Assembly: GCA_036653595.1 (NCBI GenBank)
Contig: JAVVTQ010000009.1
Span: forward strand, 1 to 58,701
Direction: 5' to 3'
DNA: 58,701 nt
Source: JAVVTQ01 sp036653595
GTDB lineage: Bacteria; Bacillota; Clostridia; Oscillospirales; Ruminococcaceae
The position numbers and the translations under genes are program-made. The stretch's first letter is position 1, and every line of letters starts with the position of its first letter. The notes under the pieces were generated by a model that was given only the letters and a program-made list of their open reading frames with translations, made no database searches and was not told the origin of the DNA. Below, one piece after another: positions 43,452-53,000 of the stretch.

Positions 43452-43488
43452 AATAGTTGACTTTTTGACTGTTTCTGTGTAAACTATT
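43452..43488 (+). promoter_or_regulatory. MATE promoter with candidate MarR operator
   Basis: TTGACT (43457-43462), 17-bp spacer, TAAACT (43480-43485). Perfect 7-bp inverted repeat AATAGTT (43452-43458)/AACTATT (43482-43488) touches both promoter boxes, as expected for a repressor site. Confidence 0.6.
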
Positions 43489-43557
43489 GTACGATGACTT
43501 TGTATATATGTCAACAAATGTAAGGTAAAAATTTAAACCAACAGGAAGCGCAAATTT

Positions 43558-44931
43558 ATGGAACAAAACAAGACAGAATCTCTGGGCACCGGGAGTGTCG
43601 GAAAGCTGCTGTTTAAGCTGGCAATGCCGGCGATTGCGGCGCAGATTATAAACCTGCTCTACAACCTCGTCGACAGAATGTATATAGGCCACATTGAGGG
43701 CGTCGGGAAGCTGGCTCTCACAGGTGTCGGTGTTTGTCTGCCTCTTATAATGATAATATCGGCTTTTGCGGCGCTTGTGAGCTTTGGCGGCGCGCCGCGA
43801 GCATCGACCTTTCTAGGCAAAGGCGACCACGAAAGCGCAGAAAGGACTTTGGGAAACTGCACCACAATGCTTGTCATAATCTCAGTGCTGCTCACCGCAG
43901 TCTTTCAGTTTTTCGCAAGTGACCTGCTGATGCTGTTTGGCGCCAGCGAGAACACGGTGGGCTATGCTCTCGAGTATATGAACATCTACAGCTTAGGCAC
44001 AATTTTTGTACAGCTGACGCTCGGTCTGAATGTTTTCATCAGTGCTCAGGGCTTTGCCAAGACAAGTATGCTCACCGTGCTTATCGGAGCAATAACCAAT
44101 ATCATTCTCGACCCCATACTCATATTTGGCTTTGACATGGGCGTTGCCGGGGCAGCTCTCGCGACGATTATCTCACAGGCGATTTCAATGGTGTGGATTC
44201 TGCTCTTTCTCACCGGCAAAAAGACAACACTGCGCATCAGAAAAAAGAACCTGCGGCTGTCGGCAAATCTCGTTATGCCGTGTCTCGCGCTCGGCCTTTC
44301 ACCTTTTATCATGCAGTCCACAGAGAGCCTAATCGCGCTGTGCTTCAACTCCTCACTGCTCAAATACGGCGGGGATGTCGCGGTCGGCGCCATGACAATT
44401 TTGACAAGCGTCATGCAGTTTTCAATGCTTCCTCTGATGGGTCTGACGCAAGGAGCGCAGCCCATTATCAGCTACAACTACGGCGCTCGCAATGCAGGGC
44501 GTGTAAAATCAGCTTTCAAGCTTCTTCTGATATGCTGTGTCAGTTTTTCAACACTTCTATGGGCCGCCGTTATGCTGTTTCCCCAAGCATTTGTGCTCAT
44601 CTTCAACAGTGATGCAGAGCTTTTGGTTGTTGGTGCAAGGGCTCTTAGGATATATATGTGTGTCTCGTGTTTTTTCGGAATCCAGATTGCGTGCCAGCAG
44701 ACCTTCATTGCGCTCGGCAACGCAAAGAGCTCACTTTTCCTCGCGCTTCTGCGCAAAATTTTCCTGCTGATTCCGCTCATCTATATTTTGCCTATGTTTA
44801 TTGCAGACAAAACCTCAGCCGTATTTATGGCAGAGCCGGTCGCCGATCTCTTCGCTGTCGCGACGACGGCCATCATGTTTTTTGTTCAATTCAAAAAGGA
44901 AATGAAAAGGCTGGAGGAGCCTATAAGATGA
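43558..44931 (+). CDS. MATE-family multidrug efflux transporter
   Basis: 457 residues. Twelve hydrophobic helices in two homologous halves. Conserved MATE start PAIAAQIINLLYNLVDRMYIG and second-half TQGAQPIISYNYGA. Exports cationic drugs or metabolites using Na+ or H+. Probably repressed by the divergent MarR protein. A terminator follows at 44995. Confidence 0.92.
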   Translation: MEQNKTESLGTGSVGKLLFKLAMPAIAAQIINLLYNLVDRMYIGHIEGVGKLALTGVGVCLPLIMIISAFAALVSFGGAPRASTFLGKGDHESAERTLGNCTTMLVIISVLLTAVFQFFASDLLMLFGASENTVGYALEYMNIYSLGTIFVQLTLGLNVFISAQGFAKTSMLTVLIGAITNIILDPILIFGFDMGVAGAALATIISQAISMVWILLFLTGKKTTLRIRKKNLRLSANLVMPCLALGLSPFIMQSTESLIALCFNSSLLKYGGDVAVGAMTILTSVMQFSMLPLMGLTQGAQPIISYNYGARNAGRVKSAFKLLLICCVSFSTLLWAAVMLFPQAFVLIFNSDAELLVVGARALRIYMCVSCFFGIQIACQQTFIALGNAKSSLFLALLRKIFLLIPLIYILPMFIADKTSAVFMAEPVADLFAVATTAIMFFVQFKKEMKRLEEPIR

Positions 44932-44994
44932 TGCACCCTTGAATGAAGGTGTGCTTTCATCGCGCAATCAAAATATAAATGTCCGAATTTCGGC

Positions 44995-45039
44995 AAGAGC
45001 GTGCCACTCGATACCTCCGAGCGGCCGCTCTTTTTTTTA
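44995..45039. terminator. Terminator between MATE gene and GGDEF gene
   Basis: Stem AAGAGCG-GCC-CTCG/CGAG-GGC-CGCTCTT with small bulges, followed by TTTTTTTT on the plus strand. The two genes are convergent. Confidence 0.85.
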
Positions 45040-45048
45040 TAATTTGGC

Positions 45049-46137
45049 TTATACGTTTGTAAGCTCGATTGCACCCCACAGCTGGGCGTTGTTTTTGCCG
45101 TTTCTTTTGGCCTGCATGAGTAGCTCGTCCGCCATGGATGTCAGCGACGCGCAATCCTGACCGCGCTCGTATTTTGCAATTCCAAGGCTTATTGTAACCA
45201 TGATGCTGCTGCTAAAGTCGGGTACTCTCAGCAGCTCGCCTGCCAGTGTTTTTATTTCATCGTCGGCCATGTTGAACAATATCACCATAAATTCATCGCC
45301 GCCATAGCGCCCGACAAACCCGCCGTTTCCCACAATCTGCGCAAGATAATTGGCCATGTGAACAATGACCTTGTCTCCGACTATGTGGCCATATGTGTCG
45401 TTTATCGCTTTGAACTCATCAATATCGAGCATTGCGACATAGATATCATTTATCTTTTCGTCACCGCAAAGCTGTGAGAGAAGCTCTTGAATTTTTCTTT
45501 TATTGTATATACTTGTCATTTCATCGGTAATTGCAAGCTTTTCCAGGCGCTCATTTAGAAGTCTCAAAAGCCCGTTCTGGCGCCGATATCTGCTTGTGTA
45601 AACCGAGATGGAGATAGTTATCAGCAAAAAGACAATCACAAGCTGCATAACACTGTCCGCGTAGATATTCTGTTCTTGCGTGCTCTGCACCCATTCCGGG
45701 TATCTGTATGAGATTGTCAGCAACAAGACACCAACACCGGATGAAACCACGGCAAAGGCGCATTTTAGAATGCTGCTCTCCAGCATGAGGAAAGCCTCCA
45801 CCAGAATGAGCAATAAGTACAAGAGAGTGATTGTATTGTCGCCGCCGCCATAAAACCACGATGGAAGTATTATTAAAAATATCACTGCGGCAAAAATAAG
45901 CGCTTTGTACGCTTCAAGCAGCATGTCCTTCCACAGAAGAAAAAAGCCCATGGCACAAAGGAACAGTGAGAAAATCCACTTTATATTTGCCGACATGGGA
46001 AATTTCGTAATCAAGTTTCCTATGATACTGGCGAAGGATGCCAAAACCATAAGCGCCAAAAACAAGCTTAGGATATAATTGTTGAGCGACAAATTATTCT
46101 TCCAAACTGTGAACCGCTCTTTAAACGATGTTTTCAT
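45049..46137 (-). CDS. Diguanylate cyclase with membrane sensor region (GGDEF)
   Basis: Makes c-di-GMP from two GTP. 362 residues. Five to six N-terminal helices (about 18-180), then a GGDEF domain (about 195-355) with an intact active site RYGGDEF. The product-inhibition I-site (RxxD, five residues before GGDEF) is absent: the corresponding residues are GNGG. Metal and GTP residues DIDEFKAIND are present. The sensor region matches no family I can name. Next to a c-di-GMP phosphodiesterase on the same strand. Confidence 0.9.
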   Translation of the reverse strand: MKTSFKERFTVWKNNLSLNNYILSLFLALMVLASFASIIGNLITKFPMSANIKWIFSLFLCAMGFFLLWKDMLLEAYKALIFAAVIFLIILPSWFYGGGDNTITLLYLLLILVEAFLMLESSILKCAFAVVSSGVGVLLLTISYRYPEWVQSTQEQNIYADSVMQLVIVFLLITISISVYTSRYRRQNGLLRLLNERLEKLAITDEMTSIYNKRKIQELLSQLCGDEKINDIYVAMLDIDEFKAINDTYGHIVGDKVIVHMANYLAQIVGNGGFVGRYGGDEFMVILFNMADDEIKTLAGELLRVPDFSSSIMVTISLGIAKYERGQDCASLTSMADELLMQAKRNGKNNAQLWGAIELTNV

Positions 46138-46159
46138 TTTTCTCCTCTGAAGCGCAATA

Positions 46160-46205
46160 TCGCCCGGCCGAATTCGCGTGACGCGTTACCCTCACCTCGG
46201 CCGCG
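46160..46205 (-). other. Nested dyad between the two c-di-GMP genes
   Basis: CGGCCGA (46165-46171) pairs with TCGGCCG (46197-46203), enclosing CGCG-TGA-CGCG. There is no T-run, so it is not a plain terminator. It could structure the leader of the GGDEF gene; no known c-di-GMP riboswitch motif was seen. Confidence 0.35.
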
Positions 46206-46226
46206 GAAAACTGATTTTTCTATTTA

Positions 46227-48137
46227 TCAATCGGCACAAAACAAACCGAGCACCTGTAACATAGGCGCCGGTTTTGCGTAATAAAAACCCTGTATCTCAT
46301 CACAGCCTATACTTTTTATAATTTCCATTTGACGCTCTGTTTCGACGCCCTCCGCTATTATAACCTTGCCCATACCCCTGAACATCTGCACAAGTGCTCC
46401 GGCAAATTTGCGGTTCTTTTCTATGTCATCCACGATGCTCTTGTCGAGCTTTACAATGTCAAAAGGCAGATTGAGCAAATAAGCGATATTCGAGTAACCT
46501 TGGCCATAGTCGTCGAGAGCAAATGAGATTCCAAACCGGTTTAGCGACGTCATCGCGCTTCTTATATCTGCAATCGAGTCCAATATGACGCTCTCTGTCA
46601 CCTCAATCTTTACAAGAGACGGCGATATGTCATACTTATTTACAATATCAATTACTCTTTTCACCATGTCCTTTTGCGTGAACTGAATTGCGGAAAAATT
46701 CACGGAAATTGAGAAATCATCCCTCAACACGTGCCTGTTTTCGCTCAAAAATGAACAGACTCTGTCGAGCGTGTTATATGTTATTTCAATAATTGCACCT
46801 GTCTCCTCTGCTATTGGCACAAACTCTGCGGGGGAGATGAATCCGAGCTTTTCGTCATTTAGACGCAAAAGAGCCTCGGACCGCGAAAACGTCTTTTTGG
46901 ACGTGTGGAATATCGGCTGGAGATAAACCTCAAATAGGCTTTTCTCCACGCCTCGGGCAATGGCTTCTGCAACATCGTGCTTTCGCTTGAGCTGCTCTAT
47001 TATCCTCTCACTGTAATAGGCAATCCGCCCTTTTCCGCGCTGCTTTGCTTGAAATACCGCAAAGTCGAGAGCGGTTACAATCGAGTGATACTTATTCTCA
47101 GAAGAATGCGGATACTTTACAATTCCAATCGAAGCGGAAATGGAGCACCCGATGGCGGCTTGCATATTGAAGTTATTTTTGAAACCGCTCAGTATTTCAT
47201 TTGCTAATTTTTCAACCTCATCAGCCGACGCTTCCTTAAGTATCAGCGTGAAAATGTCGCCGCCATAACGATAGCAGGTCTTTGACGGCGAGACGCCCAC
47301 AAGATATTCGGCGACGTTTCTCAAAAGCTCATCGCCCTTTTCCTGACCGAAGGTCTGGTTGAAGAGCTTGAAATCATCTAAAGCGACCGCCGCGACATAG
47401 CCGCGCTCATTGCCACCCGCAGCCCTGTCCATGTCATCCGAAAATGCAAGCCTGTTGTACAAGCCCGTGAGGCTGTCGCGCGTTCTCCTCTTGTTTTGTA
47501 AAAATAGATATGAAATCAGCAGCACGAGTGAAAAAGCTGCGCCGGTGAAAAGGAACCCGACAAATATCTGTTGCAGGCACACACCAATTCCGACTATAAT
47601 AGGAAAAGCGGTCAAGACAACTGCTGTGGTTCTCTCGGTCTTTTTGAAATTAATGCACGTGTATATAATTGTCGCCAGGGCATACCCATAAAAAATAATG
47701 AGCGCGAGATTAAAGAGCATACCTCTCGTATATTGGCCGGCGGCGCTCAAGTTGAAAATCCATCCCGTCACAGGGTTTGTGAGAACCAGAGCGGCGAATA
47801 CCGCATAGGGAAACGCCGCCGCCAGCACCGGAAGCAGCTTTTTTCTCTGATTCTTTGCCAGCACCGAAACTGAATAGAAAAGCCACAGCACAGAGAGCAG
47901 GGGCGTTATCAAAAAATAGAGCACTAGGCTGATTTCGGTAAACCACCATGAAAAAAGGTCGGGCCTCGTAATCGCAAAGCTTGAAACTATATCGACTTGT
48001 ATCGCTGCATACGTCGTTATCGCAACCAGCTTGAAAAGTCTGTCCTTCAAACTTATTGACGTGCTTGTCTTGCGCATGTCGACAACAATTACAGTCATGA
48101 ACAGAAATGATATTATCTCAGCATCTATGTGCCACAT
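46227..48137 (-). CDS. Membrane GGDEF-EAL protein, probable c-di-GMP phosphodiesterase
   Basis: 636 residues from ATG 48137 (AGGAG upstream); the frame extends to 48224 with a basic tail that looks untranslated. About seven N-terminal helices (about 5-220), a degenerate GGDEF domain (about 230-385, signature GGDIF) and a complete EAL domain (about 395-635). Catalytic motifs are all present: EALLRL, IEVTES, DDYGQGYSN, KLDKSIV, EGVET and GFYYAKP. The cyclase half is thus predicted inactive or regulatory, and the phosphodiesterase half active. Confidence 0.9.
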   Translation of the reverse strand: MWHIDAEIISFLFMTVIVVDMRKTSTSISLKDRLFKLVAITTYAAIQVDIVSSFAITRPDLFSWWFTEISLVLYFLITPLLSVLWLFYSVSVLAKNQRKKLLPVLAAAFPYAVFAALVLTNPVTGWIFNLSAAGQYTRGMLFNLALIIFYGYALATIIYTCINFKKTERTTAVVLTAFPIIVGIGVCLQQIFVGFLFTGAAFSLVLLISYLFLQNKRRTRDSLTGLYNRLAFSDDMDRAAGGNERGYVAAVALDDFKLFNQTFGQEKGDELLRNVAEYLVGVSPSKTCYRYGGDIFTLILKEASADEVEKLANEILSGFKNNFNMQAAIGCSISASIGIVKYPHSSENKYHSIVTALDFAVFQAKQRGKGRIAYYSERIIEQLKRKHDVAEAIARGVEKSLFEVYLQPIFHTSKKTFSRSEALLRLNDEKLGFISPAEFVPIAEETGAIIEITYNTLDRVCSFLSENRHVLRDDFSISVNFSAIQFTQKDMVKRVIDIVNKYDISPSLVKIEVTESVILDSIADIRSAMTSLNRFGISFALDDYGQGYSNIAYLLNLPFDIVKLDKSIVDDIEKNRKFAGALVQMFRGMGKVIIAEGVETERQMEIIKSIGCDEIQGFYYAKPAPMLQVLGLFCAD

Positions 48138-48439
48138 ATTTTCTCCTGCTATTCCTCTCACATTCTGCATTTTAACCACAAGCTGCCGCCGGCGATATTT
48201 TCGCATATCTCTCGAAAATGTCACTCCTGCATTGCCATTTCCGGGTTATTGGCCTGTAAAACTGTGGTCTTAAATGCCCATTCGAAAAATTGATGCATTA
48301 TATTCAATCATCCAAAAAGAATAATAATCGAATGTCAATTGACAAAGATCTCTCGCATTACGCGTAATCCTGCCTCGGCTTTTTTGTGAGAATATACGTG
48401 CTTATTTTTAGATTTTATTTAATGCATAACCAAATATTC
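48138..48439. other. 302-bp region upstream of the EAL gene
   Basis: Contains a minus-strand TATAAT near 48298 without a good -35, a TTGACA-like box, and a perfect 12-bp palindrome ATTACGCGTAAT (48357-48368) of unknown use. No gene seen. Confidence 0.45.
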
Positions 48440-49798
48440 TCAGCGCAAATATTCGGATATTACCAGCTTGTAGAATTCCACGGCTTTGGGAAGTGCGGCA
48501 ATTGAGATGTTCTCGTCAGCGCCGTGAACCGATTTCAGCTGCTTGTCGTCTATGTCAATGGGCGCAAATCTAATAACGGCGTCGCATATATCGCAAAACT
48601 GGCGCGCATCTGAGCCGGCAGGCAAAATGAATGGCGCGCAAGCAGCGTATGTAAAGCATTTTTCAACGCAGCTCTTTACATATTTATAGCCGCTTGAATT
48701 GAGGTTTGCAGCCTTGTGAAACTCATTTCCGCTCTTTGCATTTTCAACGCTTATTCCAAACTGCCCTGCCAGCTTTTTAATGGCAGCAATCTCTTTTTCG
48801 AGATCCTTGTCATCAATGCAGCGCAGAAACATTTTTGCGCGGCAATCGCCGGCGACCTTGTCCGTTTCAAGATCCGTAAAAGTGTAGGTTGTCCCCAGCA
48901 TCGAGCCTGCCTGCCTGTTCAGCTTCGGTATCAGGTTTTTTAAAAGCGGCGCAAAAAAGCCGACATTTGCAAAGATAAACCTCAGCGGGTAGCGCATGTA
49001 AGGCGAAAGCTCCTTGAACATTGCCAGAACGGGCGGCGAGAAGCTGCGCTCGAACAGTTTTTCGCTTTCAATTTTCATCATGAACCGCGCCATCAGCAGG
49101 GACGGTGTGTCATGATTTGCCAAAAGGCCTGTGTGCTCCAATTCTTTTTTTGCGCACAGCTCGAGCGTGTGTCTTCCCTTCTCATGGACGGCGAGCATGG
49201 CGCACTTGCAGCTTATACCGCTGAGTGGTGCATCAATTACCGCGCCGCCCTCGTCGAGGACAAAATCAGGGCATATGTTATTGCTTTTGAAATACTCCTT
49301 TGTTTTGGGCATTCCGTCTCCGGTGTATTCCTCATTGTGCGATGACGCCAAATACACATTGCACGGAAACTGAAAACCCTCTTTGAGCAGCTGCTCCACT
49401 GCCTCAAACTCTGCAAAAAGAGGTGTTTTTGTGTCAACGCAGCCGCGCCCCCATATTCTGCCATCTGCAATTTCTCCCGAAAAAGCAGGATGCGTCCACT
49501 GTCCGACGGCAGGCACCACATCGTGATGCGACATCAAAACTATGCAGTGAGCCTTATCTCTCCCGCTTATTTTATATAACCAGCAGTCGTCGCTAAACGT
49601 CATTTTTTCTGCACTTGCGTGTATCAGCGGAAAAAGCTCGCACATAACGCCGCGCAGCTTCTCAAATTCTCTGTCGTCGTGCCCCTCTTTTTTTGAAACA
49701 GTAGCACACTCAATCATCTTTTGAAGTCTGTTTGCAAGGTAAATCTGCTCTTGTTGCGTGTTGTCGGAAGCTTTTGGTGACAATTTTCTGTTTTTCAT
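48440..49798 (-). CDS. M20-family metallopeptidase
   Basis: 452 residues from ATG 49798 (GAGG eight bases upstream); 11 codons longer is possible but poorer. Zinc-ligand residues: His in SHHDVVP, Asp in GRGCVDTKTP, Glu pair in HNEEYTG. A dimerisation lid domain sits in the middle. No signal peptide, so cytoplasmic. Closest in layout to the PM20D1/carboxypeptidase S group, which act on N-acyl amino acids or dipeptides; the substrate is unknown. Confidence 0.88.
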   Translation of the reverse strand: MKNRKLSPKASDNTQQEQIYLANRLQKMIECATVSKKEGHDDREFEKLRGVMCELFPLIHASAEKMTFSDDCWLYKISGRDKAHCIVLMSHHDVVPAVGQWTHPAFSGEIADGRIWGRGCVDTKTPLFAEFEAVEQLLKEGFQFPCNVYLASSHNEEYTGDGMPKTKEYFKSNNICPDFVLDEGGAVIDAPLSGISCKCAMLAVHEKGRHTLELCAKKELEHTGLLANHDTPSLLMARFMMKIESEKLFERSFSPPVLAMFKELSPYMRYPLRFIFANVGFFAPLLKNLIPKLNRQAGSMLGTTYTFTDLETDKVAGDCRAKMFLRCIDDKDLEKEIAAIKKLAGQFGISVENAKSGNEFHKAANLNSSGYKYVKSCVEKCFTYAACAPFILPAGSDARQFCDICDAVIRFAPIDIDDKQLKSVHGADENISIAALPKAVEFYKLVISEYLR

Positions 49799-49950
49799 CT
49801 CATTTTCCTCATCTTGCGGCTTTGCGCACATTCATTTATTGTATGATATTATAACTTATATTTGCGCCGATTCATAGACATTTGGAAGCATTTCAGCGGC
49901 TTTGCCCACAAAAGCGTCGCGGTCACATTTGTCTAAAATCCAATTTGAGC

Positions 49951-49997
49951 AAAAAAAGAGGAGACAAACTTGAAAAGGTTTGGCTCTCCTTTTTTTA
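49951..49997 (-). terminator. Terminator of the giant surface protein gene
   Basis: Minus strand AAGGAGAGCCAAAC pairs imperfectly with the GTTTGTCTCC arm and is followed by TCTTTTTTT. Confidence 0.75.
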
Positions 49998-50037
49998 ATG
50001 CCGCGTCACCAACAGACACTTTTGAATTCAGCGATAT

Positions 50038-53000
50038 CTATTTGTAGTGACGCTTGCACTTCGTGTGTCTGTATCCTCTTATGAACATAATTGAAGCCAC
50101 TGCGGAAATTGATGCAAGACACGCCCACATCCAAAGCTGCGAGTTGTCGCCGGTTTTTGGCGAGGCCTTTGGCCCGCTTGCAAAGTTCACGACCGCATTG
50201 CCGCCATAATCCTTGAGCAAGCCCTCCTCAGAGCGCGTGCCCTTCGTAATCAACGCTTTACCCACATCAGCCTGCTCAACACGAAATCGCGTGTCAACGG
50301 GGACATTCGTAACTCTTATTGTACCGCTTCCGACAATGTCAAGAACAAAGTTGCTGCCTTGCGCCACAGGCACGGCAACACCGTCTATATGACATTGGAA
50401 CGGTTCCAGCACATATTTAAATGAGACGAAATGCTTGAATGTCTGGCTGCTTGTGGAGGTGTTGTTTATTGTGATTGTGCCCAGCGCAACCGGACTATAC
50501 GTATTTGTCACAGTCGCCCTAACACTGTCGGATGTGCCGAAATCAATAGCTCCGGTGCTGTTTGCAGCACCGCCGTAGGCAATTGAATATCTCTTTCCCG
50601 CAGGTGCCTGAGTTATTGAATAACTTATCTCTTCTCCATTATAGTATCTGGGCAATATTGCCCACGTGTAAGTATTGTCAAATCCCACAGCCTTGTCCTG
50701 CGCGCCGCCGGCCGCACGGTTTATATAAATGTCTGTATGGATATTTGACGGCATAGGTATTTTCACATTTGCGCCGGGAGGCGGGTTTGGCGGATTCGGC
50801 GGGTTTGGCAGGGTTGACGGGTTCGGTGCCTGCGCAGCGCGGTCGGGCGGCGCCATCATACGTCCGCCGGCTGCTGCCTTCTTGGCAAGCTGCGCCTCTA
50901 AGGTCACCGAGACACCGGCGGGCCTGTTTGCATCTGTGCCGACCCATATTATATCAAGCTTTATTATTCTCCCTGTGGGCGCCCCCGTATATGTGTTGGT
51001 TATTTTTGCAGATGCCTTAGCAGCTGTGTCAAAGGTTATTTCACCGTTTGCATTTGCCGCATCGCTATAGGCCGCAGTAAACCCGGCAGGCAGCGGATTT
51101 TCCGAAATTGCATACACTATCGGCTTTCCGGCATAGTGCTTTGGAAGATTTGACCATGTATATGTGCCGTTATAGCCGTCATCGGGTGTCGGGACTTTGT
51201 TTTCTCCGTGTATGTTTACCGCAGTTTTGACTGTGGTCGGCAGCATGCTTGTCACATCCGCGCCTCCGGCCGAAGCCGTGAGTACAACATTGACGAATGA
51301 CGGAAGTGTCGGCGAAAATCCGCTCCACTGCTTGGTCACAGTAAGGCTTGTATAATATTCCACCGTGCTGCTATATGTGTTGGTTATGTTCGCCGCGGCA
51401 CTGCCTCCGACAAAGGAAATCGTTCCGCTCGTGTCGGCGCTGCCGCTATATGATGTAACATAATCGGCAATGGGTGTTTCTGAGATTTTATATGATATCA
51501 AGCTGCCATTAAAGTACATCGGCAGCCGGGGCCACACATATGTGTCGCCGTAGCCGACATCTGCTGTTTGTGTTCCTTTTGCACCATTGATGACGACCGC
51601 CGTCGAGATGCTTTTGGGCAGGCTCGCCGTTATGTCGGTGTTGTTTGCTATAGCGCTTAGTCCCACAGTGACAGAACCGGGCAAGACAGATGTGTATCCG
51701 CCCCACAATTTGTTGATTGTGAGTGACAGACCCGCGTCTGCTCCGCTATAGGTATTTGTCACAGTGGCAGACGCTGTGTCGCCTGCTCCAAATTTAATTA
51801 TGCCGGAATTGGTGTCGATATCGCCGGAATATGTGGTGGAAAATCCCGCCTGCGGAAGCTCTTCAATAGCATATGTCACATTTTCGCCCTTGTGGAATTT
51901 AGGCAGATTTGACCATGCGTATGTGTTGTTGTATCCGACTGCTCCGGCTTGAATACCGCCCTCTCTTTTGAGTGTGACTACAAAATCCATGCCCGTCATC
52001 AATGTGGCTGTGACATCATTGCCGCTCGCTGTCGAGGCTTTTAGCTTGATTGTAACGGCGTCTGGCAGAGATGGTGAAAATCCGCTCCAAACCTTTGTGA
52101 CCCCGAGCCGCGAATAAAAGGCGCCTGCTGCCACAAATGTATTCGTCACCGTTGCATTTGCCGTAAAGTCCACCGTTGGGCTTGGTCCAAATGTAATTTC
52201 TCCGCCGGGTCCGGCAGCTCCTCCATAGGCAACCATGTAGCCCGCAGGAGTTTTCTGCTCGATTCGATACGAAATCGGCTGTTCGCCATAATATCCGGGC
52301 AGCTTTTCCCACTTATATGCATTCCCGAATCCGATATCGTTGGCCTGAGTTCCTGCGGCCACGTTGACGAGTACATTAGTGTGCACATTATTTGGGAGAA
52401 GCTTCGTTATATCCGCCCCGCCTGCAGTCGCTGTGAGTGACATAGAGACGCCTGTAGGAGGAGCACTGTTGACATCTCCTGCCCAGATTACGTTGACCCC
52501 AAGCTCTCCTCCGGCAGCGCCGGTATATTTGTTTGTGATAACACCTGTCGCGGTGTTTGTGTTGAATGAGATTTCGCCCGTTGCGGCCGCGCTGCCGCTG
52601 TAAGAGACAGAAAAATCGGGGTTCAAAGGGGTTTCCTCTATGCTGTAAATAATCGGGCTGCCTTTATAGTTTTTGGGGAGATTATTCCATATGAAAGTAT
52701 TTCCGAACCCATTGTCCGAAGTCGGGGTGCCGCTTTTTCTGAATATTTTGACAGTAGATGCGATTTCCGGCGGCAAATTTGACGTGATATCCACCCCGTT
52801 GGACTTTGCGCTGAGCTTTACAGAGATGCTTTCCGGCAATGTCGGCGCGAAGCCGCTCCAAATTTTGTTTGCCGTAAGTGAAACTTTTTCTGTTGCGCCA
52901 TTATATGTATTCAATATTCTGACATCTGCGATGCCTGAAATAAATGTAATGGGAACTGCCGCCGACGTTGCGGAGCCTGAGTAAGAGGTCGTATAGTTGG

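Noticed and set aside
46138..46226. Possible c-di-GMP riboswitch between the two c-di-GMP genes
   Set aside because: The nested hairpin lacks the conserved joining segments of the c-di-GMP-I class, so it is kept only as a dyad.
48357..48368. Perfect 12-bp palindrome ATTACGCGTAAT
   Set aside because: Palindromes of this length are expected by chance several times in this window, and no promoter overlaps it.
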